From contig NC_135505.1 of NCBI RefSeq assembly GCF_052857255.1, positions 137,831,779 to 137,895,778 of the forward strand: a stretch of DNA of 64,000 nucleotides, in the 5' to 3' direction. Position numbers and translations under genes: made by a program. Every line of letters starts with the position of its first letter. Position 1 is the first letter of the stretch. Positions 54,101-64,000 of this stretch are shown piece after piece. The DNA comes from Amblyomma americanum. Taxonomy: Eukaryota; Arthropoda; Arachnida; Ixodida; Ixodidae. The notes beneath the pieces were generated by a model. It ran no database searches, was not told the DNA's origin, and was given only the letters and a program-made list of their open reading frames with translations.

Positions 54101-56683
54101 GAATAAAAATGAAATAGACTTCATACTGTGCCCTCAACCTGTCTTCGTGCAGGATGTGGAGGTCCTCGGAAAGGTGTGTTCTAGCGACCACAGGATGGTA
54201 ACGTCTCGAATTAGCTTAGACCTGAAGAGGGAACGGAAGATGCAAGGGAGGCGGAAGCAGATTAGCAAGTTTGCGGTATTAGGGAAAGTAGAGAAGTTAA
54301 GCATATCGCTTCTGAAGAGGTATTCGGCTTTAACTTAGAACGACAATTTTAATGTTCAAGCAATGAGTGATAATCTCACAGCTATCAATACGGAGTGTGC
54401 AGTTGAAGTAGGCGGTACGAGTGTTAGACAGGATACAGGGAAGTCCTCTCAGGAGGCGAAAGATCTGATTAAGAAACGGCCAAGGAAACCATCAAACCTC
54501 ACACACAGAATAAAATAGGCAGAGATATCAAACTTAAACAACAAGTGCAAGGTTACCGACATTAGGAAGTTTAATATGCAGAAAATCGGGCACAGCCTAA
54601 GGAACAGAGGTAGTAGCCCTAAAGGTAACCTTGAAGGTAGCATTAGAGACATGGGCGAAAATCAGATGTATGGTTTATGGTTTTTATACTTATGGGGTTT
54701 AATGTCCCAAAGCGACTCAGACTTCGAGGGACGCTGTAATAGAGGGCTGCAGATAATTTCGACCACCTAGGATTCTTTAACGTGCACTGACATCGCACAG
54801 TACACGGGCCTCTAGTATTTTTCCGCCGTCGAAATGCGAGCGCTGCGGCCGGGGTCGAACCCGCGTTGTTTCATTTTTTGTCGACAAATACTGTCAGATC
54901 ATACGCTCTCGACCACAGTGAGTCCTTCCTTCGTGCATTTTCTTTTCTTTTTCAGGGCACGTTACGATACCAATGGAGGTTCCCTACTGCATGACAAAGC
55001 ATGCACTGGTGTCGATGGTCGACGGTTTCCGCAGAGAGTGCCAAGGAAAGGGCGTGGTCTTCATTAACATGGAACCGAGTGCTTACAAGTGAGCCCTTTC
55101 TAAGCTTAACCGCTAAACAGGATTAATAAAGAAATTTGTTGAAAACTTAGATGTGTTCAAACATGAACAAGATGTTTAATGGAGAGTCGAGCTGAACGAT
55201 GGACTGCAGTACGCACATGAAGGCATTTGTTTAATGGCTAATGTTGGCTGAGGCGCGTATGATGAATGTCTCACTACAGGAACTAAATGGTGACCTCACA
55301 CAGGCTTATGGAGCGCATAGAGCCAGCCCTTTTGGTCGAACTGTTGGCCGGGAAGAGGTAGTTCCGCAGAAAGCATAAAACAGTCGGTATAACTGCCCCC
55401 ATAGAAGCCGCGTCGAGGCGCACAGTAGTCTTAGAAATTATCTGGATAAACGTTATGTTCAGCATCAAGCCAAAGAATGCATATAAATCCACCTACAGAA
55501 TCCATAAATGAGAATGGCGTCAAAAACCTCATCATTATATTTGTCGCCAAGGCCTGTCTCAGTATTTTTGCTAAGCGATAAGTGATTAGGAAAAGAGGAG
55601 CTCAACTGAAGGAACACAAAGGGCTGTCTTCGTATCACTGTGTCAGGACGGTGTGTGTCTCGTGCTGCAAAGAGATCGCAGCGTTCATCATTGTTGTCTT
55701 GATGCGCCTACCCGCTATACCACACCATGCCATTATAAGATCGCTATATAGCAAAGGCAGTGTTTGATTTGGTTTACGCGGTTTAACATTCCAAAAGTGA
55801 CTCAGGGTATGAGGGACACCGTAGTGGAAGGCTCGGGATAATTTCGACCACCTGTGGTCTCTATAGCGTGCGCCGACATTAGCAATAATTTTGCTCTACA
55901 ATTTGTTCCGTTCTACGACGTGGCAGCTTGAAGACTTAAGGAAATGAGTCGCTTGCTTCGCAAAAAAAAAACGCGAATTTTATGGTGGCCACTTATGGCA
56001 CCAGGACAATATGAGCACAGTGGCGCCTGAGCTTGTGTAGGCGCCGATCAGACATACTGAACAAGTTTTCTCCAAATGCTTGCGTTTAATGCGAGTAAGA
56101 GTCCTTAGGCTATTCTAGAGCTTTGTATTTATACCTTGAGCTTGGCGCATGATAGCCTTAGTTGCTTATGCGCCATTAAACCCAACACAACACAACACAA
56201 CACAGAGATTTGTTGTGATTCCTCGTCTGCAAGAATTCCCTCAAACCAGAGACATTTTTTTAAAACTGAAATTGCTTTATGTCTGAGAACTGTGGTTTCC
56301 TCAGCTTATACTTCTTTTGTAGAACTCAGATCACGGCCAACTTTGGTGATCCTGACCTGGTTGAGCAAGATTTGCTGCGGCAGCCTCCGGATGTCAGAGC
56401 CGACTACAGCACGGAGGCGGTGCAACGCTGGTTGCAGTTTCCGAAGATCCTCTTCGATACCATCAACAGAGACAACCTAGATGAAGCCGTGGATCCGATT
56501 GTGCTAGCGATTCGCGAGGTGGACCCGGACACCTGCTACGTTTCACCGTGGCGACTAGGTAGTTTCTTGACCGACGTGCTTCGAATTCTTCCCTCAGAGC
56601 TTGCTGACTTGGCCTTCGGAGCCGCTCTAAAGCTGCTACCTTTCCTGTACACGAATTGCGGGTTTCGGAGTAACAAAACATAG
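44915..56683 (+). CDS. SDR gene E, complete five-exon SDR9C-type dehydrogenase (362 aa)
   Basis: Exons are 44915-45119, 50656-50862, 53105-53287, 54956-55088 and 56323-56683, summing to 1089 nt (362 codons plus stop). The intron phases 1, 1, 1, 2 equal those of gene B. N-terminal anchor at about residues 5-18, cofactor loop TGCGNGIG (68-75), NAG at 145-147, catalytic Asn169, Ser196, Tyr209 and Lys213 (PYCMTK). Exon 5 resembles gene A more than B. No lesion found. Introns contain three Ruka SINEs, an RTE fragment and an STPR-like stretch. Expected to be a membrane-bound NAD(P)-dependent dehydrogenase of hydroxysteroid, retinoid or hydroxybutyrate type; substrate unknown. Confidence 0.92.
45855..46250 (+). 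pseudogene. possible STPR-type peptide-repeat fragment
   Basis: Two units with ERLQQMREVRATKA and ARLKQMREVTSRRV spacing suggest the 'score and three' (STPR) basic repeats found in many tick sequences. Between them sit a G-run and a tandem TGCACYAC repeat. Frames shift several times. Weak identification. Confidence 0.25.
46060..46132. repeat. short tandem repeat, about 15-bp units
   Basis: Five units of the form A(6-8)TGCACYAC in a row. Confidence 0.8.
48236..48310 (+). repeat. tRNA-like SINE head
   Basis: A-box-like GCAGTAGCTCAGTGG and B-box GGGTCGAATCCC. No matching acceptor stem, so not called a tRNA gene. Confidence 0.4.
49022..49330 (-). mobile_element. Ruka-type SINE, copy 4
   Basis: Reverse-oriented, diverged head (hcacaccctgat instead of the intact B-box), short tail. 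Imperfect target duplication of about 16 bp (49006-49021 and 49331-49347, cgaccaa.gctg.aaaa). Confidence 0.85.
50060..50150 (-). repeat. SINE-like fragment (family with 'cccaaagcgnctcagg' end), copy 1
   Basis: Similar to 54690-54870 and 55770-55885. Shares with Ruka the segment around the 'ctccggaaatttcgacc' block. Confidence 0.45.
50656..50862 (+). CDS. gene E exon 2
   Basis: Acceptor tcgctcag, donor GTAATG, 207 nt. GCGNGIGFALAKRLSTEGF... to ...DTELGLNG. Confidence 0.92.
51105..51415 (-). mobile_element. Ruka-type SINE, copy 5 (intron 2 of gene E)
   Basis: Full-length, reverse-oriented. 15-bp target duplication with two mismatches, gatcatttggtttga / ggtcattcggtttga at 51090-51104 and 51416-51430. 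Confidence 0.9.
51760..52074 (+). mobile_element. Ruka-type SINE, copy 6 (intron 2 of gene E)
   Basis: Full-length with (ATT)n tail. It lies head-to-head with copy 5, 344 bp apart. No clear target duplication found. Confidence 0.9.
53105..53287 (+). CDS. gene E exon 3
   Basis: Acceptor tttgccag, donor GTAGGA, 183 nt. LWSVVANAGVRTDG..., IFNVNVFG, VIVMNSPLG. Confidence 0.92.
53560..53905 (+). repeat. tRNA-headed SINE-like family X, copy 3
   Basis: Starts gcgcagtggtgcggcgattgagcgatg, then 'acagaatccggtgggtaggttgtga' and a gtcacgtgacc block. A 19-C tract interrupts it at 53777-53795. Confidence 0.5.
54095..54672 (+). mobile_element. RTE/BovB-like LINE fragment (end of endonuclease to start of RT)
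   Basis: DHRMVTSRISLDLKRERK followed by further RTE-like coding with stops. In intron 3 of gene E. Confidence 0.6.
54690..54870 (-). repeat. SINE-like element, copy 2, with B-box-like GGGTTCGACCCC
   Basis: On the minus strand a tRNA-like head followed by the body shared with Ruka (cgatgtcagtgcacgttaaag) and ending in the cccaaagcgactcag block. 85 bp before gene E exon 4. Confidence 0.55.
54956..55088 (+). CDS. gene E exon 4
   Basis: Acceptor tttttcag, donor GTGAGC, 133 nt. VPYCMTKHALVSMVDGF... to MEPSAYK with the Lys codon split AA|A. Confidence 0.92.
55770..55885 (-). repeat. SINE-like fragment, copy 3
   Basis: The 3' half of the same family as 54690-54870, in intron 4 of gene E. Confidence 0.5.
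56323..56683 (+). CDS. gene E exon 5
   Basis: Two AGs are possible. The acceptor cttttgtag before 56323 is chosen because it alone keeps frame and gives KTQITANFG, parallel to gene A. 361 nt, stop TAG 56681-56683. The ORF upstream of 56323 is intron read-through. Confidence 0.88.
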
Positions 56684-57900
56684 TACCCCAACGCAACTTC
56701 CTTGTCGCGAAAAGCTTCTGTGGCAAGGGTAGCTAGCCGGGCTTTTGTTTTCTCTTCATCTTCTCCAGGAGACCATGATGGACGAGCAAAGATTGATAGC
56801 AAGGTCTAGTACAACACTGACTGCACGTACTTCCAGTGCGCATAATTTTGGAAAGGATCGATTTGTAGTGCTACCTACACGAAACACTTGAGGTAAGGCC
56901 CAAATTCAGACTTGGAGTGCAGGCGAAGAACATCTTGTAACTCTGCCGATAGCAGCGAACCGCTCAGAAAGTGTCCTCCTTTGGCGACTACCTCCTGCAT
57001 TATTCTCATCGTGGCCTTCACAGTTTTTAAATAACAATAACCACTGTGAAAGTGTCAATGGTATCAGATGAACATCTGTATCGACGTTTTTTTGGCTCTG
57101 CAACTATGCTCTCCGGTTCTTTTACCTTCGCCAGCCTTGGAAGCTTTTGAAGGCATTGCTTGCAGATCCAGCGCGGTGACTCTGCTTAGAGAAGGAGGGT
57201 CATTCTTTTATAGCGTGTTCAGTAGACAGAGACAGGCAACTGCACATACCAAGCAAATGACGAAGACCGAAGCCTAGGCAGATGTGACGTGAACCAACCC
57301 TCGCCTTGCACATGGATGCAGCTATTTCCGAAGTGGAGACATTTTGGTACACACTGCTTTGTCTGTGACGGTAAAGCTTTTGGGAAACGACATCATGTCA
57401 TTTTGGAGAACGGCGTAGTTTGGTGAGTCAATAAAAGAAGCAGGTTGTTCCACACCGAGGAACAGTTACTGAAACAATTATTCAACAGCGCGTGCCAAAA
57501 CGAGCACGGAACACGAAGATAGAAGATGAACCACGAGTTACTGAAGCATTTTGCAGCCCTTTTTGCAATCGTTTATCGCTCGGATAGTCGACAATGATGC
57601 CGAGCGCTTCTGCTAAATTAACTGATGGTTGCTGAAGATAGCGGCATTCGAACTCACCAGCGACCACACGTGTGAGGCGTGCTTCAGCATTAGTCTGCAG
57701 CAACCTGCGGGGCATCGTTTAAAGTGTTGTCTTGTTTTCACTCGTCTTCCGAGTGGAAAGATTAAATCGTGTACAAACTCGCCCAACTATTCGCCTTTTT
57801 GGGTGTAGATAGTTCCTATTTCCCAGTTGTGGCCTGCACCTGAAAACGCCCATCGCCTGGGCAAGCCCAGACGCCCAGCCGATCAAGTTTGCCTCCGAAC
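56684..57900. other. 3' flank of gene E
   Basis: No recognisable gene. A 77-codon minus ORF at 57482-57715 is unidentified and I do not support it. Confidence 0.4.
57430..57435 (+). terminator. candidate poly(A) signal of gene E
   Basis: AATAAA about 750 nt after the stop, the first such hexamer downstream that I found. Confidence 0.3.
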
Positions 57901-58297
57901 AGCGAAAGCATCCACTGCGCATGCGCTGTGATACGCCCCGAACGCCGCCGTCCCTGACGCTACAAAAGGAACTGCTGCATCGCCTCCTGCTACATTTGGC
58001 AGTAGCGACGACCCGTGCGCGCACCTGTGTAACGCTTTGCTTCTATTTCCCAGGTTAGTGAAAGTACAGTTTTTTTCCCTTCCTGTTTCCTGTACTTCGT
58101 CGCTACTGCCGGGTGGATAACTTAGTGCTTTTGCCTCAAATAGTCTTGTGGAGCTTGGTTTTTGCACAGCTCTTCTTGTTCATTTGCATAGTTTTGACTG
58201 TACGTTAACACTTGCTGAGGTGAAGGACGAGGTGAAAGCTGAATTTTCCAAGATGAAAGAGGAAATGAAACAGGAACTGAAGGTTTTCCGTTAGTCG

Positions 58298-58984
58298 ATG
58301 GAAAGGGACCTGCGTAGTGAAATCCGGGACCTAAAGAATGAGCAAAAGAATATAACCCCAAGCCTTGAATTCGCGCATGCAACAACAGAAGAGCTAAAAA
58401 AAAAACTGGATGACGAGGTTGCGAAAAACCGCCAGATAGAAGCTCAAAACCAGGCACTTCAAACGAGGATCATGTCGACGGTGACCAAAATGAAAGACCT
58501 AGAAAGCCGGCTAACCCGCTCCGATCAACACTCAAGGGTGGTTAAAACTGAACAAGAATCAGTCCCTGATGTTCTGGCAAAGATCGGAGATGTTATAAAA
58601 GAGCCAATTACTGAGGCTGGCATCGAAATCTGCCATCGTGTGCCGACCCGAAATCCCGATAAAAGTAACATCATCGTCCAGTTCCGGGCACGCACTAAGC
58701 GCGATAACGTCCTCGCGAAAGCGAAAAAGGCTCGTTTCACGAACAGCAACATCGGTCTTAACACTTCAGAGCCCGTCTACGTAAACGAGCACTTATGTCC
58801 AGCACTTAAAAAACTTCTAGCCATGACTGTTAAGAAGTACGAAAACAGTTGGAAGTCCGCTTGGACAAGCAATCGAAAGATCTACGCAAGGCAGGCCGAT
58901 GGCATGCCGGCAGTACAAGTCCTCAGTGAAGTTGACATCGATAAAACCTTTTCAGACCAGTCTAGGGTTGTCTTCATCTTCTAA
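58298..58984 (+). pseudogene. LINE ORF1 (coiled-coil protein)
   Basis: 228 residues. Residues about 1-70 form a heptad-rich coiled coil (LRSEIRDLKNEQKN..., ESRLTRSDQHSR), followed by the conserved domain GIEICHRVPTRNPDKSNIIVQFRARTKRD typical of LINE/FP25-like ORF1 proteins. The coiled coil extends upstream in the same frame (KMKEEMKQELKVFR) until TAG at about 58292-58294, so the original N-terminus is cut by a stop. Confidence 0.75.
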
Positions 58985-59047
58985 CAGTGACTGAAGTATG
59001 TACAGGCTTAGCTGCTTGCACAAAAGGTAACAAAGGATATACACAAA

Positions 59048-60090
59048 ATGTCAGTACAGCTCAATTGCCTCAAAATCCTAAAACCTGATGGCACATTATC
59101 TTTTCTTCGCCTAAATGCCCGTTCACTGGAATATAAGCATGATGATTTGGAACTCGTGCTGAATTCCGTGGACATCTAGTTTGATGCTATTATGGTATCC
59201 GAAACCTGGTATACTGAAGCTTCCTGTTCGTTCAATCAACCGGTTTATAATACACTTTGCCGTCCGCATAAAAGGGGCGGTGGTTTGCTGCTCCTTTTGA
59301 GACATTTGTCTTAACGTGCATATCGTCGAAGAATATTCTGAGTCAAATGAAAATTACGAGGTATTGACAGTTCGTGATGCTTGCAGATTTTGCACCGTGG
59401 TTTATCGTCCACCACAGGCAAACGCCGCAATTTTTGTGCTTTCTTGAACACCTTTTTGACTTCATAGCTTTAAATAAGTACTCATTATTTCTTGGTGGCG
59501 ATGTAAACATTGACATGCTTGTCAATGCAACCTGTCGAACTGGTCTGCTGTCTGTTTTTGATGCATATGGCTTTGTTAACATCATAAATGAGCCCTCAGT
59601 ATAACATCACCCTCGCAAACTCTAATTGATGTATTTGTTACAAACGTTGATAAACCTGCAATCTCTGGAACTCTTGTATGTGATATTAGCGATCTCTTTT
59701 CTATTTTCGTATTTATTCAGAATAAATATGCCCCCAAGATAGACAGCTCACCTCCCTTGCTTTTTCAAAACATCACCGATACTTCTTTGAACAGCTCTCG
59801 CACTGATATTCAAGCCCACGACTGGACTCATGTTCTTGAAAAAACTGATGTTGATTCTATGTATGACGCTCTCATGTCAGATATTGCAATCCTGTACAAA
59901 AAAACATTTCCCGTACATGTCACGCGTAAATAATAAAAAATCACGGAAGCCATGGATTACAAGCTATCTACTAGCTCAAATTAAAATAAAAAATAAGCTA
60001 TACTGGAACTTCGTAAAATCAAGGGATGTGCCAGAGCTTCAAACGTTAGTCATTCAGGAATCGTTTAAATGCTAAACTTAAGCATGCCAA
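59048..60090 (+). pseudogene. LINE endonuclease region (degenerate)
   Basis: Pieces of an APE-type endonuclease are visible: LRLNARSL, VSETWY, VVYRPPQ and FLGGDVNID, split over frames and stops (stop after NSVDI, another near 59310). Confidence 0.7.
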
Positions 60091-60100
60091 GCATCAGTAT

Positions 60101-61201
60101 TTGATGGCGCATTTCAATGATGCAATTAAAAATGATTTGCTGTGGAACCGTTTAAACAGTCTTCTACGATGCAAAAGACAAACTGTACTTACAAGCATGA
60201 GGGCGGGTAGTACAGATGTGACTGGCAAGGTGCTCTCTGATATGCTGAATGACCACGTTATTGGTGTGAGTGCCTCAAGCAGACTGCCGGCAATAAGATC
60301 AGTCCCACTTGCCGGACGAATTTCAGTCAGTAATAGCATGGTATTTTTCCCTGCACCTGCGACAGAAATTACATCTGCATTTCGGGCAATGAAAAATTGT
60401 AAATCACTGGATGTCACTGACATGCAGATTTCTCCAGTTAAGTATGCCCTTGATTTGATTGCGTCTGTCTTATGCCAACGGTATAGTCTGGTTCTAGAAT
60501 ACAGCTGCTTTCCCAGGAACATGCACATTGCAAAATTGGTGGCCCTATACAAAGGAGGTGATAAAAATAACATAAATAACTTTCGTCACAACTCCGTACT
60601 GCCTATATTTTCAAAAGGTTTGGAAAAGGTAATGCACACGCGTCTTTACGGTTTCCTAAACAAATTCTCTCTCATCTCGCCGTATCAGTATGGCTTCGTG
60701 AAAGGAAAACCCACGGAATCTGCACTATTAACTGAAAAGGAACTCATCATTGACGCCTTTGAACGTAAAGAACTTGTACTAGGTCTGTACATTGATTTTT
60801 CAAAAGCGTTTGACTGTGTCCATCATGAAACCTTACTGTCTAAGCTGGAGGACCACGGAGTGCGCGGCAGTGCAAATCTTCTCCTTTCTTCATATCTTCA
60901 TAACAGGTGCCAATATGTAAATCACAATAATTATAACATAAAAAGCATCCCTTCCGGCGTACCTCAAGGAAGTATCCTTGGGCCATTGTTATTTTTTGTT
61001 TATATTAATGATATTTTTTCCCTGCATGACGCCATATCATGGGTTGGTTACGCGGATGATACTGCTATGTTTTTCAGAGGGGAAAATATTGATGATTTAA
61101 TCTACTCTGCAAACCATGCACTGCCATTTGTTAGCGACTGGTCGCAAAGAAATCATTTACGGTTGAACACTAAAAAGACAGGCTATTCTTTTCGCCACTA
61201 A
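60101..61201 (+). pseudogene. LINE reverse transcriptase ORF
   Basis: 366 residues with RT blocks in order: PIFSKGLEKV, YQYGFVKG, LGLYIDFSKAFDCVHH, PSGVPQGSILGPLLFFVYIND, VGYADDTAMF and HLRLNTKKT. The catalytic Asp residues are kept. The ORF ends in a frameshift, with the C-terminal part continuing at 61245-61868, so the protein is disabled as a whole. Confidence 0.88.
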
Positions 61202-61244
61202 GAAAACAAATGTTAACCCCGAAGGTAACATTATTATAGATGGT

Positions 61245-61868
61245 GTGGAAGTAAGAATTGTAAACGAAATTAAGACCCTTGGCGTAACATTTTCTGAGAC
61301 CCTTACGTGGAATAAGCACGTTGAAGTACTCTGGAATAAACTTAACAAGGTTTGCGGGATACTAAACAGACACCGCCACTTCCTACCAACCGCAGTTAAA
61401 CGCGTAATTTATAACGCACTATTTCTGTCTACACTAAACTACTGCCATCTAATCTGGTCAACTACATCTAAGGAAAACATAGGGAGACTTAAAATCTGTC
61501 AGAAACGTGCCTTGAGTGCAATTGCTAATATTCCATGTCATGCGCATACTTCTGATTACTTTCATCACTTTAAGCTTCTTCTCATAGAATCCATCTATCT
61601 TTTTCGTCTCACGTCTACATATCGCTCGTCCGTTTTGGCGTGTAATCGCAGCTTCCTGGACTTAATAAATCTTCGACACCACATTTCCTTCTACAATACT
61701 CGTCGAAATGACTCATGGGTTGTGCCTTTCTGTCGTACAGATTATGGTCGCCAGTCCATTTCTTATCACGCAGCTGTTCTTTTAAATAACCTTGCGGCCA
61801 TCGAGGTCTGCCCGGAAAAGATGTCCAAACGAGCAGTTTATGCAGATTTTCTTGCAGCTAACGCCTGA
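61245..61868 (+). pseudogene. LINE ORF2 C-terminal region
   Basis: 207 residues continuing ORF2 in another frame: LGVTFSETLTWNKHVEVL..., LNYCHLIWS, LKICQKRALSAIANI. Normal end at 61866-61868. Confidence 0.8.
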
Positions 61869-62224
61869 TAAATTTTGTATGCTTGTGTTTGTACTTTTTG
61901 GTGTTCTTGATGTTTGTTACTTGTTGGTTATTTTATTTTATCCTGTGTTTTTGACTGCCATGAAGTGTTCTGTACTGCTGCAGATTCTTTTTCTGAATGG
62001 TGTTGAAAGGTTCTTTTATAGGCATTGTGTTTAAGATGAAGTGTATTTAACGAAATCTGTTTCTAACTTTTTGAAGCTATATATGTTTTTTTCAAACTGC
62101 TGCCGAATTGTACATGAGGGGGCTGGGCTTCGTCAAGCCGCAATCATGCGGCTTTTACCCGCCAACCCCTCTTTCTCCTTGAGAGATAAAATAAAGATTT
62201 GATTTGCTTTGATTTGTAAGTGCT

Positions 62225-62470
62225 CACAGCCCTTGTGGAGCAGGGGTGCAGCAATTGAGCAGTGAGCCCCGCCCTGCCATTTATTTAATTGCACCGTTCA
62301 CGATGGGCACTTTGCTCACAATCCGGTGGGCAGGATTTGATGGTGCTGCAAGGTCATATGACCTAGGTGGCCCACGTGCCTCCTAGAGACCTCTCTGAGC
62401 ACTGCCCCCTAGGGTCATGCTCATTTTTTTTTCGCTAACAACGGCGACGCAGACAACGCCAACACCGGGT
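62225..62470 (+). repeat. tRNA-headed SINE-like family X, copy 4
   Basis: gcaggggtgcagcaattgagcagtgag..., then 'acaatccggtgggcaggatttga' and 'cctaggtggccca', directly after the LINE tail. Confidence 0.5.
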
Positions 62471-62892
62471 TTTCAAACCAACGAGGCCTCTATCGCAGTC
62501 GCGCTAATATCTGCCGACTCGGAAAATCTCTGTAGTCCAGGCTACAGCCGGTCACCTGAAGCATACGACCAGCGGTTAGCCCTAGTTGGTTCAGAAAATG
62601 ATTAACACAATCATGACACGCCACGCATGATGGGAAGGCGATGGCTTTTATTTTGTGAACGAATACAACGAATGCATTTCGTTTTGAGGAATGTATGTGC
62701 ACGAAAATGAGGATCTTATCGCGCAGCGCATTCGTATGCAGCGCCTCTAGAGCATTCCTTCTGTGTTCGATTTGCGGCTGCCGCTTCTGTCATACGTGCA
62801 GCGTTCCAAGTAGCTACAAGCTGCTCCGGCACATGCTACAGCGGCGCGTTTTCGCCAGCCACATTTAGCAAATAGCAGTCGAATTCTGGTAT

Positions 62893-63275
62893 GATCATCA
62901 TTATCATCATCAACCTGACTACGCCTACAGCAGGGCAAAGGCATCTCCCATGTCTTTCCAATTAGCCCTGTCCTTTGCCAGTTGCGCCCACCCTTTGCCT
63001 GCAAACTTGCTAATCTCATCCGCTCACCTAACCTTCTGCCCCCTGCTACGCTTGCCTTCTCTTGGAATCTACTCAGTTACCATTAAGGACCGACGGTTAT
63101 CTTGCCTTCGCATTGCATGCCCTGCCCAAGCCCATTTTCTCCTCTTGAGTTCGACTAGGATGTCATTAACCCGCTTTTGTTCCCTCACCCACTCAGCCCG
63201 CTTCCGGTCTCTGCACGTTACACCTATCATTTTCCTTTCAATGGCTCGCTGCGTTGTCCTTAACTTAAGCTCATA
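62893..63275 (-). mobile_element. RTE/BovB-like LINE 3' end fragment
   Basis: Minus strand reads LKLRTTQRAIERKMIGVT..., RKRAEWVREQKRVNDI..., then the 3' end with (ATC/GAT)n tail at 62893-62912. Frames broken by stops. Confidence 0.78.
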
Positions 63276-63430
63276 GCCCGCGGGTGCATCGCTGCGACTA
63301 CTGCTTTAGACTGTGGGGCTCTGCGGCTCCTTTTAGTCATGAGAACTGTGCGCGTTGTACATCAGAACAGCGCACGACTAAACTGTTACTCGCGAAGAGT
63401 GCATATTTAAGCGGCAGCAGTTAGACAGCA

Positions 63431-63693
63431 CCCTTACAAAAATATAGTGTGATATAGACTATAGACTATATAAAATATAGTCATGGACTTTCTGTATACT
63501 TCTTATAGACTCTGTTCCTTTGCTTTAGATATTTACTTTATCCATAGTCTCTAGACAAAAGTCCACTAAATGTATATGGGCATAAACTATTGTCGATAGA
63601 GTTTCTGTAACAAGACTATGTAGAATCTCTCTTTCTTTGTTACGGCAATTCTAAGGACTGTCTATAGGCTGTGTTAAAAAATGTTTGTAAAAG
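63431..63693. mobile_element. TCTATAGA-rich MITE, copy 4
   Basis: Left end CCCTTACAAAAATAT, right end ATGTTTGTAAaag. The interior has the family's tctatagac blocks but is more diverged. Confidence 0.7.
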
Positions 63694-64000
63694 AAACGGC
63701 GCTTATTCCACACAGTAGTTTTCTTTCTTCTTGTTGTTTTATCATGGATTATTATATAGCTTCCTGGCTGCACAAATGTTATTATGTTTTTGTGTTGTTA
63801 GTTTAGCGCATGCATTTTGCCCTCGACCGGTTAGTTATTTTTCTGCCATCTTCCAAAATAAACCGGATGTAACTCAATGCCCGTGCTGTTTGTCCTCTTC
63901 TTCATGTCTTCGTCTTGTGTCATATTCAAACTTTTTTGCGAAGAAATTTTCTGCCTGTTCTAGTGAAAAAACGAAATTATAAAATTATATGCCACAGAAA
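63694..64000. other. window end, nothing seen
   Basis: AT-rich sequence without a supportable feature. Confidence 0.3.

Larger units (their letters stand above)
57900..62217 (+). mobile_element. near-complete CR1/L2-like LINE, disabled
   Basis: ORF1, a broken endonuclease region, an RT ORF with intact motifs and a frameshifted C-terminal part follow in order. The 3' end carries AATAAA and a short TTTGATTTG-type repeat tail (about 62190-62217). The GC-rich segment from about 57.9 kb is the probable 5' end; its limit is uncertain. Confidence 0.82.

Noticed and set aside
57482..57715. 77-codon minus ORF downstream of gene E
   Set aside because: No recognised motif or neighbour; length is within chance expectation.

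Overview
The window looks like nuclear DNA of a hard tick (Ixodidae). It carries six copies of a tRNA-derived SINE that I recognise as the tick Ruka family. It also carries several fragments of an RTE/BovB-like LINE, Penelope-like and CR1/L2-like retroelements, and genes split by kilobase-scale introns full of repeats. I see no bacterial operons, no CRISPR array and no rRNA.

The main content is a tandem array of five short-chain dehydrogenase/reductase (SDR) genes, all on the + strand. I call them A to E. They share one five-exon layout: exons 1 to 4 are 205, 207, 183 and 133 nt, followed by a 334-361 nt last exon, with introns in phases 1, 1, 1 and 2. The product is a membrane-anchored SDR9C-type enzyme (BDH1 / HSD17B6 / retinol dehydrogenase-like). 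A (2259-9073) has only exons 3-5 inside the window. B (16255-24769, 353 aa) and E (44915-56683, 362 aa) are complete and intact. C (29149-37368) is a near copy of B with a stop in exon 2, two deletions in exon 3 and a whole Ruka SINE inserted in frame in exon 5. D (40358-44423) has stops in exons 1 and 3 and no exons 4-5.

Intron 4 of gene A contains, on the opposite strand, an intronless dicistronic molybdopterin synthase locus. MOCS2A (small subunit, C-terminal Gly-Gly) is followed after 43 nt by MOCS2B (catalytic subunit). Intron 1 of B holds an antisense THAP-type zinc finger ORF and a possible SWIM/YqaJ-like remnant.

Mobile DNA fills the rest. There is a TA/ATA-target MITE family rich in TCTATAGA palindromes, with three copies in the B/C duplication whose empty sites can be read in the paralogous copy. 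One of these MITEs is interrupted by a Penelope-like insertion with an 11-bp target duplication. Other elements are a second Penelope-like 3' half (39.2-40.3 kb), a LINE fragment with an inverted 5' end (12.9-14.3 kb), a nearly complete but disabled CR1/L2-like LINE (about 57.9-62.2 kb), a 245-bp foldback element (32.3 kb), a long hairpin (38.0 kb), several tRNA-derived SINE-like families, a roughly 620-bp TG microsatellite and nine long G/C homopolymer tracts.

The B/C duplication gives a relative time scale. Several mobile insertions (three MITEs, one Penelope, one Ruka) postdate it, so this part of the genome has recently active transposons and gene copies at different stages of decay. Exon limits were read by eye from splice consensus, reading phase and paralogue alignment; no similarity search was run.
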